This document shows positions 21,822 through 27,419 of a DNA stretch of 27,419 nt, piece after piece. Under the pieces are notes generated by a model, which saw only the letters and a list, made by a program, of their open reading frames with translations, did not search any database and was not told the origin of the DNA. Made by a program: the position numbers and the translations under genes. The number at the start of each line of letters is the position of its first letter. The first letter of the stretch is position 1. Source of the DNA: DASUBN01 sp035691665 (GTDB lineage: Bacteria > Pseudomonadota > Gammaproteobacteria > Natronospirales > REEB76); contig DASSIS010000025.1 in assembly GCA_035691665.1 (NCBI GenBank), positions 1-27,419 of the forward strand, read 5' to 3'.

Positions 21822-21827
21822 TATACT
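21822..21827 (+). promoter_or_regulatory. -10 element before basic microprotein
   Basis: TATACT lies 36 bases before the ATG of the microprotein, in an otherwise GC-rich gap. The -35 is not clear. It would drive the microprotein and the membrane gene behind it. Confidence 0.5.
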
Positions 21828-21862
21828 CCCCTCGCACTGACTTAGGTGAGAGGGAGCGCGCC

Positions 21863-21979
21863 ATGGCCAAGAAGCAGACCCGCCGCCGCAAGAAGAAGCC
21901 GGAGCCCTCCCGCAAGAAGACCCATCGCCGCAAAAAGCCGGCGGCCGGCACCGGCAGCACCGGGCCCCGGGCGCGCTGA
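21863..21979 (+). CDS. 38-residue very basic microprotein
   Basis: ATG at 21863 is preceded by GAGAGGGAG at good spacing, and the frame closes with TGA at 21977-21979. The product begins MAKKQTRRRKKKPEP and continues with KKTHRRKKPAAG; about half of its residues are Lys or Arg. A good ribosome site, a -10 upstream and the 3-base gap to the next ATG (21983) support translation. It may bind nucleic acid or acidic lipids; the motif resembles the basic tails of the peptidase and phosphoesterase in this window. No known family is recognised. Confidence 0.6.
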   Translation: MAKKQTRRRKKKPEPSRKKTHRRKKPAAGTGSTGPRAR

Positions 21980-21982
21980 GCC

Positions 21983-22372
21983 ATGACCCTGTCCGACTAC
22001 CTCGCCTCCTACTACGAACTCAGCGGCAAGGCGAGCGACGTGTCGCGCCAGCTGGCTTTCGCCGGCATCGCCGTCATCTGGGTATTCCACCAGGGCCATG
22101 GCAGCGCCGTCGACGTGCCCGGCTCCCTGATCGCACCCGCCGCCCTCTTCATCGGCGGCCTCGCCTGCGACCTGCTGCAATACGTCTCCGGCACCCTGAT
22201 CTGGGGCGCCTTCCACCGCATCCAGGAACAGCGCCTCGGCGCCGGCAGCAAGAAATCCCTCACCGCCCCCGCCTATTTCAACTGGCCCGGACTGTTCTTC
22301 TTCTGGTCCAAGCTCGGGCTGATCCTGATCGGCTACCTGCTGCTGCTGCGCTACCTGCTCTCGATCATCTGA
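21983..22372 (+). CDS. Small membrane protein, co-transcribed with microprotein
   Basis: A 129-residue protein with about three hydrophobic helices: LAFAGIAVIWVFHQG, SLIAPAALFIGGLACDLLQYV and the C-terminal LFFFWSKLGLILIGYLLLL. A polar N-terminus (YLASYYELSGKASDVSRQ) and a basic loop (RIQEQRLGAGSKKS) frame them. It starts three bases after the microprotein stop and is closed by a strong intrinsic terminator, so the two make a compact operon. No family is recognised. Confidence 0.78.
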   Translation: MTLSDYLASYYELSGKASDVSRQLAFAGIAVIWVFHQGHGSAVDVPGSLIAPAALFIGGLACDLLQYVSGTLIWGAFHRIQEQRLGAGSKKSLTAPAYFNWPGLFFFWSKLGLILIGYLLLLRYLLSII

Positions 22373-22415
22373 ACCGGCCTGCTACGAGGCCCCTCTCCGC
22401 GCCTGCCGTACCCAA

Positions 22416-22443
22416 GCCCTTGAAACGCAAGGGCCCTTTTATT
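22416..22443 (+). terminator. Rho-independent terminator
   Basis: GCCCTTG (22416-22422), loop AAACG, CAAGGGC (22428-22434), followed by CCTTTTATTT. It closes the microprotein/membrane protein operon and insulates the sigma factor operon behind it. Confidence 0.9.
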
Positions 22444-22500
22444 TCTTCCGGAAGACCCCACTCCCTAACAATATCCCCCTCCCCCATACGTCTATAGGGT

Positions 22501-23088
22501 ATGCATGAGCCGCCGCGGGCCGCCGCCATGACCGCCGGACAGGAACGCCGGGTCTCCGAGGAGATCGCCCGCGAGGAGCCACGCCTGCGCCGCTTCATAC
22601 GCCGGCGCGTGGGTAACGAGGCGGACGTGGAAGACATCCTGCAGGACGTCTTCTCGGAGTTGGTGGAGGCCTACCGGCTGATGAAGTCGGTGGAAGACGT
22701 GGGCGCCTGGCTGTTCCGGGTGGCCCGCAACCGCATCACGGATCTGTTCCGCAAGCGCTCCACCGAAGCCCGGGCGGAGCTGCCCGAGGGTGATGGAGAC
22801 GAGGACGAGGGTCTGGATCTCGAGGCGATCCTCGCCTCGGCGGAAGCGGGTCCCGAGACGGCCTATACCCAGGCCCTGTTGCTGGACGAGCTGGAAGCGG
22901 CCTTGAGCGAGCTCTCCCCTGAGCAGCGGGAGGCCTTCATCGCTCACGAGTTCGAGGGCAAGAGCTTCAAGGAGCTCGCCGCCGAGACGGGCCAGAGCGT
23001 GAACACGCTGCTCTCCCGCAAGCATTACGCGGTGCGCTACCTGCGGCAGCGGCTGCAGGTCCTATATGAGGAATTCAAGGAACCATGA
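22501..23088 (+). CDS. ECF-type RNA polymerase sigma factor
   Basis: A 195-residue sigma-70 family factor of ECF size. Region 2 is at about 28-85 (RRRVGNEADVEDILQDVFSE, then GAWLFRVARNRITDLFRKR). An acidic linker follows (EGDGDEDEGLDLEAI). Region 4 is at about 123-185 (LSPEQREAFIAHEFEGKSFK, ETGQSVNTLLSRKHYAVRYL). No ribosome site precedes either the ATG at 22501 or that at 22528. AACAAT (22467-22472), a 16-base spacer and CGTC (22489-22492) could be an ECF promoter that starts transcription at the first ATG. No classical anti-sigma gene follows; instead a His-rich membrane protein starts ten bases later. Confidence 0.9.
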   Translation: MHEPPRAAAMTAGQERRVSEEIAREEPRLRRFIRRRVGNEADVEDILQDVFSELVEAYRLMKSVEDVGAWLFRVARNRITDLFRKRSTEARAELPEGDGDEDEGLDLEAILASAEAGPETAYTQALLLDELEAALSELSPEQREAFIAHEFEGKSFKELAAETGQSVNTLLSRKHYAVRYLRQRLQVLYEEFKEP

Positions 23089-23098
23089 GGAGATTCAC

Positions 23099-23416
23099 AT
23101 GAAGCGTCATTGGATAATGAAGGGCGTGATGTTCGGAGTGTTCGCGGTGCTCGCCGCGTTCCTGTTCGGCTACGTGGCCATGAGCCTGTGGAACTGGCTC
23201 ATGCCCGCGATCTTCGGCCTGAAGACCCTCGACTACTGGCAGGCCCTGGGCCTCCTGGTGCTGAGCTGGATATTCTTCGGACGCTTCCGCGGCGGCCACT
23301 GGCACCGCCACGGCCACCACTGGCGTCATCGCCTGGCGGAGCGCTGGATGCGCATGAGCCCGGAGGAGCGCGAAGCCTTCCGCCGCGACATGCAAGACCA
23401 CTGGCACCACGGGTGA
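23099..23416 (+). CDS. His-rich small membrane protein of the sigma factor operon
   Basis: A 105-residue protein with GAGGAG about seven bases before the ATG. Two hydrophobic segments (VMFGVFAVLAAFLFGYVAM at about 9-27 and YWQALGLLVLSWIFFG at about 45-60) surround LWNWLMPAIFGL. The C-terminal 40 residues are rich in His and Arg (GGHWHRHGHHWRHR) and contain MSPEEREAFRRDM before a final DHWHHG. This layout recurs in small proteins encoded beside ECF sigma factors. It may sense or bind metal and hold the sigma factor at the membrane; both are inference. Its stop overlaps a possible GTG start of the next gene. Confidence 0.8.
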   Translation: MKRHWIMKGVMFGVFAVLAAFLFGYVAMSLWNWLMPAIFGLKTLDYWQALGLLVLSWIFFGRFRGGHWHRHGHHWRHRLAERWMRMSPEEREAFRRDMQDHWHHG

Positions 23417-23421
23417 GCTCC

Positions 23422-24099
23422 ATGCGTCACGACACCGGGCCCGAAGACGGGCACCACGCCCCCGGCCTGCTGCTGCACAGCGCCGGCTTCTACGACCTCA
23501 CGGTCTGGCTCCTGAGCCTGGGCCGGGGGCGCGGCTTCCACGAGAAGTTCCTGGCACTCGCGGACCTCAAACCCGGCGAGACGGTGCTGGACGTGGGTTG
23601 CGGCACCGGCAGCCTCGCCCTCGTGGCCAAGCGCGCGGTGGGACCCGCAGGCGCCGTGTTCGGCGTGGATGCCTCCCCCGAGATGCTGGCGCGCGCCACC
23701 AAGAAAGCGCGCCGTGCCGGCCTCGAGGTGGTCTTCAGCCGGGCTCCCGCCCAGCACCTGCCCTACCACGACGCCGAGTTCGATACGGTGTTCAGCACCC
23801 TGATGCTCCACCACCTCCCGCGCGGCTCCCGCGGCGAGTGCGCTACCGAGATCGCCCGGGTGCTGAAGCCGGGCGGCCGGGTGCTGGCGGTGGATTTCGA
23901 GGCCCCCGCCGGCCGGCGCGGCCTCCACCGCCACGGCGGATTGAGCCTCGACGAGATGATCACGCTCTTCAGGAGCGCGGGCCTGCGCGTGGAAAACAGC
24001 GGCGCGACCGGCATCGCCGGGATGCAGTTCCTGCTCGCCACGCGCCCCGGCTTCAGGGCCGAGGGACCGCGCGCGGGAGACGGGATCGCCCTGTTCTAG
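23422..24099 (+). CDS. Class I SAM-dependent methyltransferase
   Basis: A 225-residue cytoplasmic methyltransferase of the UbiE/Methyltransf_11 type: motif I VLDVGCGTG (55-63), acidic GVDASPEMLARATKKA, VFSTLMLHHLPRG, and RVLKPGGRVLAVDFEAP. ATG 23422 is chosen; a GTG at 23413 in the same frame overlaps the preceding stop and is possible. It is the third gene of the sigma factor operon. The small hydrophobic N-terminus (HSAGFYDLTVWLLSLGRGRG) is seen in methyltransferases that modify lipids or quinones. Its TAG stop shares the CTAG sequence with the convergent amidohydrolase stop. Confidence 0.9.
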   Translation: MRHDTGPEDGHHAPGLLLHSAGFYDLTVWLLSLGRGRGFHEKFLALADLKPGETVLDVGCGTGSLALVAKRAVGPAGAVFGVDASPEMLARATKKARRAGLEVVFSRAPAQHLPYHDAEFDTVFSTLMLHHLPRGSRGECATEIARVLKPGGRVLAVDFEAPAGRRGLHRHGGLSLDEMITLFRSAGLRVENSGATGIAGMQFLLATRPGFRAEGPRAGDGIALF

Positions 24100-25511
24100 T
24101 GGGGCGCCACGGCTGCGTCGTACTCCTGCGCCACCCCATCCAGCAAGGCCTGCAGGGCGGTGGCATCATACCAATGCCCGTCGTGCATCACGCCGAGCGG
24201 TTTGCGAAGAGTGGATAAATCTTGCAGCGGATCCGCAGCGCTCAGCACCAGGTCTGCGCGGTTCCCCGCCGCGACGGTGCCGAATGGCTCCGCGCCGCGG
24301 ACATAGCGATGGATGAACTCCCCCGGCGTGCGGGTGGCGGCGGCCAGCACTTGATAGCGGCTGAGGCCATCGGTTACGAGCAGGTCCATATCGTCGTGCA
24401 GCGAGAAGCCCGGCACCAGTCCCGGGATGCTGGGTGAGTCAGTGCCGGTGATAAGAGAAACCCCGGCATCGGCCATATCCTTGGTGAAGCGCCGCAGGAA
24501 CGCGAAGTTGGCGTCGACGTTTCCCGATTTCTTGTCGTAGCCGGCCTTGCTCCAGCTGATGCGCCTCATGGGTGAGAGATAGCGCAGCTCAGGACTGCGC
24601 ATGAGACCCGCCACCACGTCCGGCTTGCCCCACTGACGGGCGATGGTGCCGTAGGTATTGAGGTCGGCGGTGACGTAAGCCCCGTCGTGCTTCACGAAGG
24701 CGATCACCCGCGGGATGTCCGCTGGGTTAGGCGGCGTCGGATCGAGGATTGCCGGATTGGGAGCGCTCAGGTCCGGGTGCGAGAACACCGTGTACAGGAA
24801 CTCCTCCGTATGGGCCACCATCACCTGGCCCATGGCGAGCTGTTTCTCGATTCCCACGCGGGTCACACCGTGGCCTATGACGTGCAGGTGCTGGCGCCTG
24901 CCCTCCTCGATCAGCGCCTGGAAGCAGGCCGGCGAGAGGTCATTGTAGACCTTGATGAAGTCATAGCCGTTGGTCTTGGCGATATCCACGACGGCGCGGG
25001 CTTCGGCCGGCGTGGTGACGAAGAAGTTGCCGAACTGAGGCGAACCGTCGATCATGAAGCCGGCATATATATGCGGGCCAGGCAACCCGTCGGCGTTGAC
25101 CTCGGGCCGCACATGGTCCATGAAACCTTCAGAGGCATGGCCCATATTGAGGACGGTGGTGACGCCGTTGGCGAGATAGACCTTCATGTCCTCGGCGGTA
25201 TCGGAATGGACGTGCATATCCGCGAGGCCGGGAGAGAGATAAGCCGTCCCATGGCCGTCGATCACCGTGGCCCCCGCCGGCACGGCAAGGTCGGGGCCGA
25301 TGGCCTTGATGTTTCCGTCCTCCACCAGCACCGTCTGGCCGCGCAGCACCCGCTCCCTGTCCATGGGCACCACGTTCACCCCCACGAAGGCGGTGATGCC
25401 GGGCTGGGCAGCCGGCGGCGAATCCGCGAAGGCGGGCGATGCAAGACCGAGCAAGGCGGAGAAAACCATGCCCGACCGGTACAGGCTGGTCTTGCGGGTC
25501 TGTGAAAGCAT
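24096..25511 (-). CDS. Exported amidohydrolase-family metal hydrolase
   Basis: A 471-residue protein with a signal peptide ending SPAFADS near residue 30. It has the amidohydrolase (imidazolonepropionase-like) metal-site residues in order: H100-x-H102 (DMHVHSD), K187 (FIKVYND, candidate carbamylated lysine), H214 (VIGHG), H234 (VAHTEE) and D358 (TGTDS). A beta domain at both ends (VGVNVVPMDRERVL, AAGNRADLVLSAADP) completes the fold. Relatives include prolidases and peptidases acting on cyclic amides, but substrate cannot be predicted. A hairpin overlaps its ribosome site. It is the last gene of an exported-protein cluster and ends at a CTAG shared with the convergent methyltransferase. Confidence 0.93.
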   Translation of the reverse strand: MLSQTRKTSLYRSGMVFSALLGLASPAFADSPPAAQPGITAFVGVNVVPMDRERVLRGQTVLVEDGNIKAIGPDLAVPAGATVIDGHGTAYLSPGLADMHVHSDTAEDMKVYLANGVTTVLNMGHASEGFMDHVRPEVNADGLPGPHIYAGFMIDGSPQFGNFFVTTPAEARAVVDIAKTNGYDFIKVYNDLSPACFQALIEEGRRQHLHVIGHGVTRVGIEKQLAMGQVMVAHTEEFLYTVFSHPDLSAPNPAILDPTPPNPADIPRVIAFVKHDGAYVTADLNTYGTIARQWGKPDVVAGLMRSPELRYLSPMRRISWSKAGYDKKSGNVDANFAFLRRFTKDMADAGVSLITGTDSPSIPGLVPGFSLHDDMDLLVTDGLSRYQVLAAATRTPGEFIHRYVRGAEPFGTVAAGNRADLVLSAADPLQDLSTLRKPLGVMHDGHWYDATALQALLDGVAQEYDAAVAPH

Positions 25512-25514
25512 GAG

Positions 25515-25556
25515 GCGCCCCTTAGTTGAACTACTATTTAGATGCCCGAGGGGCGC
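25515..25556 (-). promoter_or_regulatory. Hairpin masking the amidohydrolase ribosome site
   Basis: On the minus strand, GCGCCCCT (25556-25549) can pair perfectly with AGGGGCGC (25522-25515). The second arm contains the Shine-Dalgarno AAGGGG, six bases before the ATG at 25511. The 26-base loop is AT-rich. Pairing would hide the ribosome site, so this may control translation of the amidohydrolase. Confidence 0.55.
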
Positions 25557-25584
25557 AATAGTTTAGTCGCACCGCTGTAGTACC

Positions 25585-26451
25585 TCAGTGCAACCAGGGC
25601 GTGAGCGACAGGCTCCAGATCTTGGTGGCGCCGGTGAAATACACCCTGCGGCGATCGGAGCTCAAGCGGAAGCCCCAGGGCAGGTCTGCATTGGTGACGT
25701 CGCCCAAGTCCTCAGGTTTGCCCCAACGCCCGTCCCGGTGGAAGGAGATGCAGAGCCGCCCGAGGCCGCCCTTCACCCGACCGTAGTCGAACACCATGAA
25801 GGACTCATCCGGCGCCACCGCCGCATCGTGGGTCGCGACCGCGGGGTCGCCGATGTCCACACGCACCGCCGGGAGGTACTGGCCGTCCCGGTACTGGGCG
25901 CGGAAGAAATGCACCGCCCCCTGGTCCCAGCGCATGAAATAGAGGCTCCCGTCCGCCACGATGTCCGGGAAGTCCACGAAGGCGTCGGTGTTCACCCCGG
26001 GTCCGAGCCACACGGGCTCGCCCCAAGCCTCGCCCTTCCTGTCCACCCGCCAGATGTTGCTGCCCGGCTGCGGCCGGCCGAAGAGGGTCTGCACCAGGGG
26101 CTTGCCGCTGGGCGTGACCGGACGGTCGGAATCGAAGAGCAGGTAAGAGCCATCCGGCGCCAGCACCGGGTTCTGGTCGAACCAACGGCCCGAGAACGGC
26201 GCCACCGTGGCCTTGCCCCAAGTGCCGCCCACCTTGCGGGCGATCATGATGGTCTTGCTGGTGGCCGTGGGGCTACGGTCGAAGAACACCGTGTCCCCGT
26301 CCGCCGAGAACTCCGGCGTGTCGTCCGTTGCGAAGTCGAGCGCCGCACCCAGGTCCACGGGATGCGGCGCGGCCGCCGCCGCCCAGCACAGATGCACCCC
26401 GTACAGGGAGAACAACGTCGCCAGCAGGGTGCCGATGCTGCGTCGGTTCAT
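25585..26451 (-). CDS. Secreted PD40/TolB-like beta-propeller protein
   Basis: A 288-residue protein with a signal peptide (LLATLFSLYGVHLCWAAAA). The mature part repeats the PD40 pattern of propeller blades: DDTPEFSADGDTVFF, DQNPVLAPDGSYLLFDSDR, FVDFPDIVADGSLYFMRW, THDAAVAPDESFMVFDYG, PWGFRLSSDRRRVYFTGA. It is a periplasmic or extracellular propeller without catalytic motif, likely a binding or scaffold protein. ATG overlaps the stop of the exported methyltransferase (ATGA, 26448-26451), so the two are co-translated. The amidohydrolase start lies 73 bases further on. Confidence 0.88.
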   Translation of the reverse strand: MNRRSIGTLLATLFSLYGVHLCWAAAAAPHPVDLGAALDFATDDTPEFSADGDTVFFDRSPTATSKTIMIARKVGGTWGKATVAPFSGRWFDQNPVLAPDGSYLLFDSDRPVTPSGKPLVQTLFGRPQPGSNIWRVDRKGEAWGEPVWLGPGVNTDAFVDFPDIVADGSLYFMRWDQGAVHFFRAQYRDGQYLPAVRVDIGDPAVATHDAAVAPDESFMVFDYGRVKGGLGRLCISFHRDGRWGKPEDLGDVTNADLPWGFRLSSDRRRVYFTGATKIWSLSLTPWLH

Positions 26452-27218
26452 TGCATCGGTTTCTTGAAGCGGAAGATGAACTGGTCGTTGTGCCCCGCCA
26501 TGGGCGGCTCGTAGGACATGAGCAGGTGGGTATCGGCCGTGTTCTTGAGCGCATCGCTCTCGCCGTCGAACACGAAGCCCGCCGAATCCACCTCCTTCTT
26601 CACCGCCTCGGGGTCGACGCGATGGATGGTGTCCGTGTCGGCGAAGCCCGAGCCCGCCGGTGCCACGTTGTCGATCACCACGAACAGGCCGCCGGGCTTC
26701 AGGGCGTCGAACACCTTCTTATCGAAAGCGCCCATGTCCACCGGACCCATGAACTTGTCGTGGTAGTCATGGTAGTTCTGGTTGGTGAACACGACGTCCA
26801 CGGCCTCCGGCACCTTGAAATCGGCATCCGCCTGGCGCAGCAGGCTCACGTTGGAATAGGTCGGCGTGGCCACGAGCTTCTGCCAGCGGGCATAGCTGTT
26901 CTCCACGTACTGCTGGTAGCCGTCCGCCCAGATGGTGTACACGTGGCCCGAGGGTCCGACGATGCCGCTGAAGACCTTGGTCCAATAGCCGCCACCCGGT
27001 AGCAGCTCCACCACCTTCTGCCCGGGCTTCACCCCGATGAAGGTCATGATGGCGGCGGTGTGGCGCTCGTAGTCGTAGTCCGCGGCGGCCCCGGCCTGGC
27101 GCTCCGGCGCGGCGAGGGCGGCGGTGACATAAGCCGGCACGGCGGGGTCCGCCGCTCCGGCGTCGAACACAGGCGAAAACACCATGAAAGCGAGGGTTCC
27201 GACGACGAGGCGGCGCAT
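26448..27218 (-). CDS. Exported COG4798-type methyltransferase-like protein (paralogue 2)
   Basis: A 256-residue protein with a signal peptide (MRRLVVGTLAFMVFSPVFDA) and GAGGAG about eight bases before the start. The mature sequence parallels the protein at 20237-20989: VVELLPGGGYWTKVFSG in place of motif I, VDVVFTNQNYHDYHDKFMGP, DALKPGGLFVVIDNV, and GFVFDGESDALKN. Its glycine-rich loop (PGGGYW) keeps more of a SAM-site look than that of paralogue 1. It begins a minus-strand unit with the PD40 propeller (4-base overlap) and probably the amidohydrolase. TATAGC about 30 bases upstream of the start is a possible -10. Exported location makes SAM use questionable. Confidence 0.88.
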   Translation of the reverse strand: MRRLVVGTLAFMVFSPVFDAGAADPAVPAYVTAALAAPERQAGAAADYDYERHTAAIMTFIGVKPGQKVVELLPGGGYWTKVFSGIVGPSGHVYTIWADGYQQYVENSYARWQKLVATPTYSNVSLLRQADADFKVPEAVDVVFTNQNYHDYHDKFMGPVDMGAFDKKVFDALKPGGLFVVIDNVAPAGSGFADTDTIHRVDPEAVKKEVDSAGFVFDGESDALKNTADTHLLMSYEPPMAGHNDQFIFRFKKPMQ

Positions 27219-27392
27219 GGGGGGCTCCTCAAGGGATGAAGGGTCCCCGCTATAGACCCGCCGGCGGGCGATAGATTCCCTTCCGGTGGCCATACCCGGG
27301 AACCTGCAAAGGGATCGGAAGTGGTCATAGGAGCCCCGGGCCGCATGCAGTACTTTCCCGAGCACGAGCAACCTCGTCCCTGGGAGATATCC

Positions 27393-27419
27393 ATGAAGAT
27401 GTTCCTGTCCGGCAGCGCC
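27393..27419 (+). CDS. Start of a gene running off the window
   Basis: ATG at 27393 follows GGGAGATATCC, a proper ribosome site, and reads MKMFLSGSA to the edge. The beginning is compatible with a signal peptide or a soluble protein; nothing more can be said. It is divergent from the exported methyltransferase, leaving a 174-base promoter region that contains the perfect palindrome CCCGCCGGCGGG near 27258. Confidence 0.5.

Noticed and set aside
1..27419. tRNA or rRNA genes
   Set aside because: No cloverleaf with a GGTTCGA-type T-arm and no conserved rRNA segments were seen on either strand by eye; a dedicated search was not possible.

Overview
The window is a GC-rich stretch of bacterial chromosome, densely coded on both strands, with 34 protein genes supported, one cut at the left edge and one just starting at the right edge. 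No rRNA, tRNA, CRISPR array, insertion sequence or phage gene is seen. The LexA box in front of dinB has the CTGT-N8-ACAG form used by Beta- and Gammaproteobacteria. Together with sigma-70-type promoters, DHA2 efflux, Rieske/FAD reductase and CPBP genes, this points to a GC-rich gammaproteobacterium or near relative. That placement is inference; no marker gene is present.

Left part (1-9633): a series of small regulator-plus-target modules. In order these are a truncated PLP aminotransferase; a PadR regulator upstream of a CopD-like membrane protein and a DHA2 drug exporter; a GlsB/YeaQ-type membrane protein; a TetR regulator divergent from a second CopD-like protein; SOS-controlled dinB; a PadR regulator coupled to a 75-residue membrane protein; a lone TnsA-like endonuclease; and an ArsR regulator divergent from an AHSA1/SRPBCC protein. 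Most of these regulators have a clear inverted repeat next to their own promoter. Two intergenic spaces (3019-3162 and 6746-6852) are packed with consecutive short hairpins whose stems differ but whose loops recur.

Middle part (9883-18894): a translationally coupled pair, a sedolisin-type S53 peptidase and an ENRSFDH phosphoesterase/phospholipase C. Neither has a visible signal peptide and both end in a strongly basic tail. Then follow an MmcQ/YjbR-like protein, a Rieske-FAD reductase, an atypical SDR, a membrane protein coupled to a winged-helix regulator, a secreted TPR protein, a CPBP protease and a DHCW-type cupin.

Right part (18983-27419): an ICMT-like membrane methyltransferase, a lipoprotein, an exported COG4798-type methyltransferase, a hemerythrin protein, a 38-residue highly basic microprotein with a membrane protein, and an ECF sigma factor operon with a His-rich membrane protein and a methyltransferase. 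On the minus strand lies an exported-protein cluster: a second COG4798-type methyltransferase, a PD40 beta-propeller and an amidohydrolase. The two COG4798-type genes are paralogues sharing a 48-base identical tract.

The observations most worth following are the hairpin clusters, the tailed peptidase-phosphoesterase pair, the orphan TnsA-like gene with the structured non-coding stretch beside it, the sigma factor/His-rich protein operon, and the exported methyltransferase paralogues.
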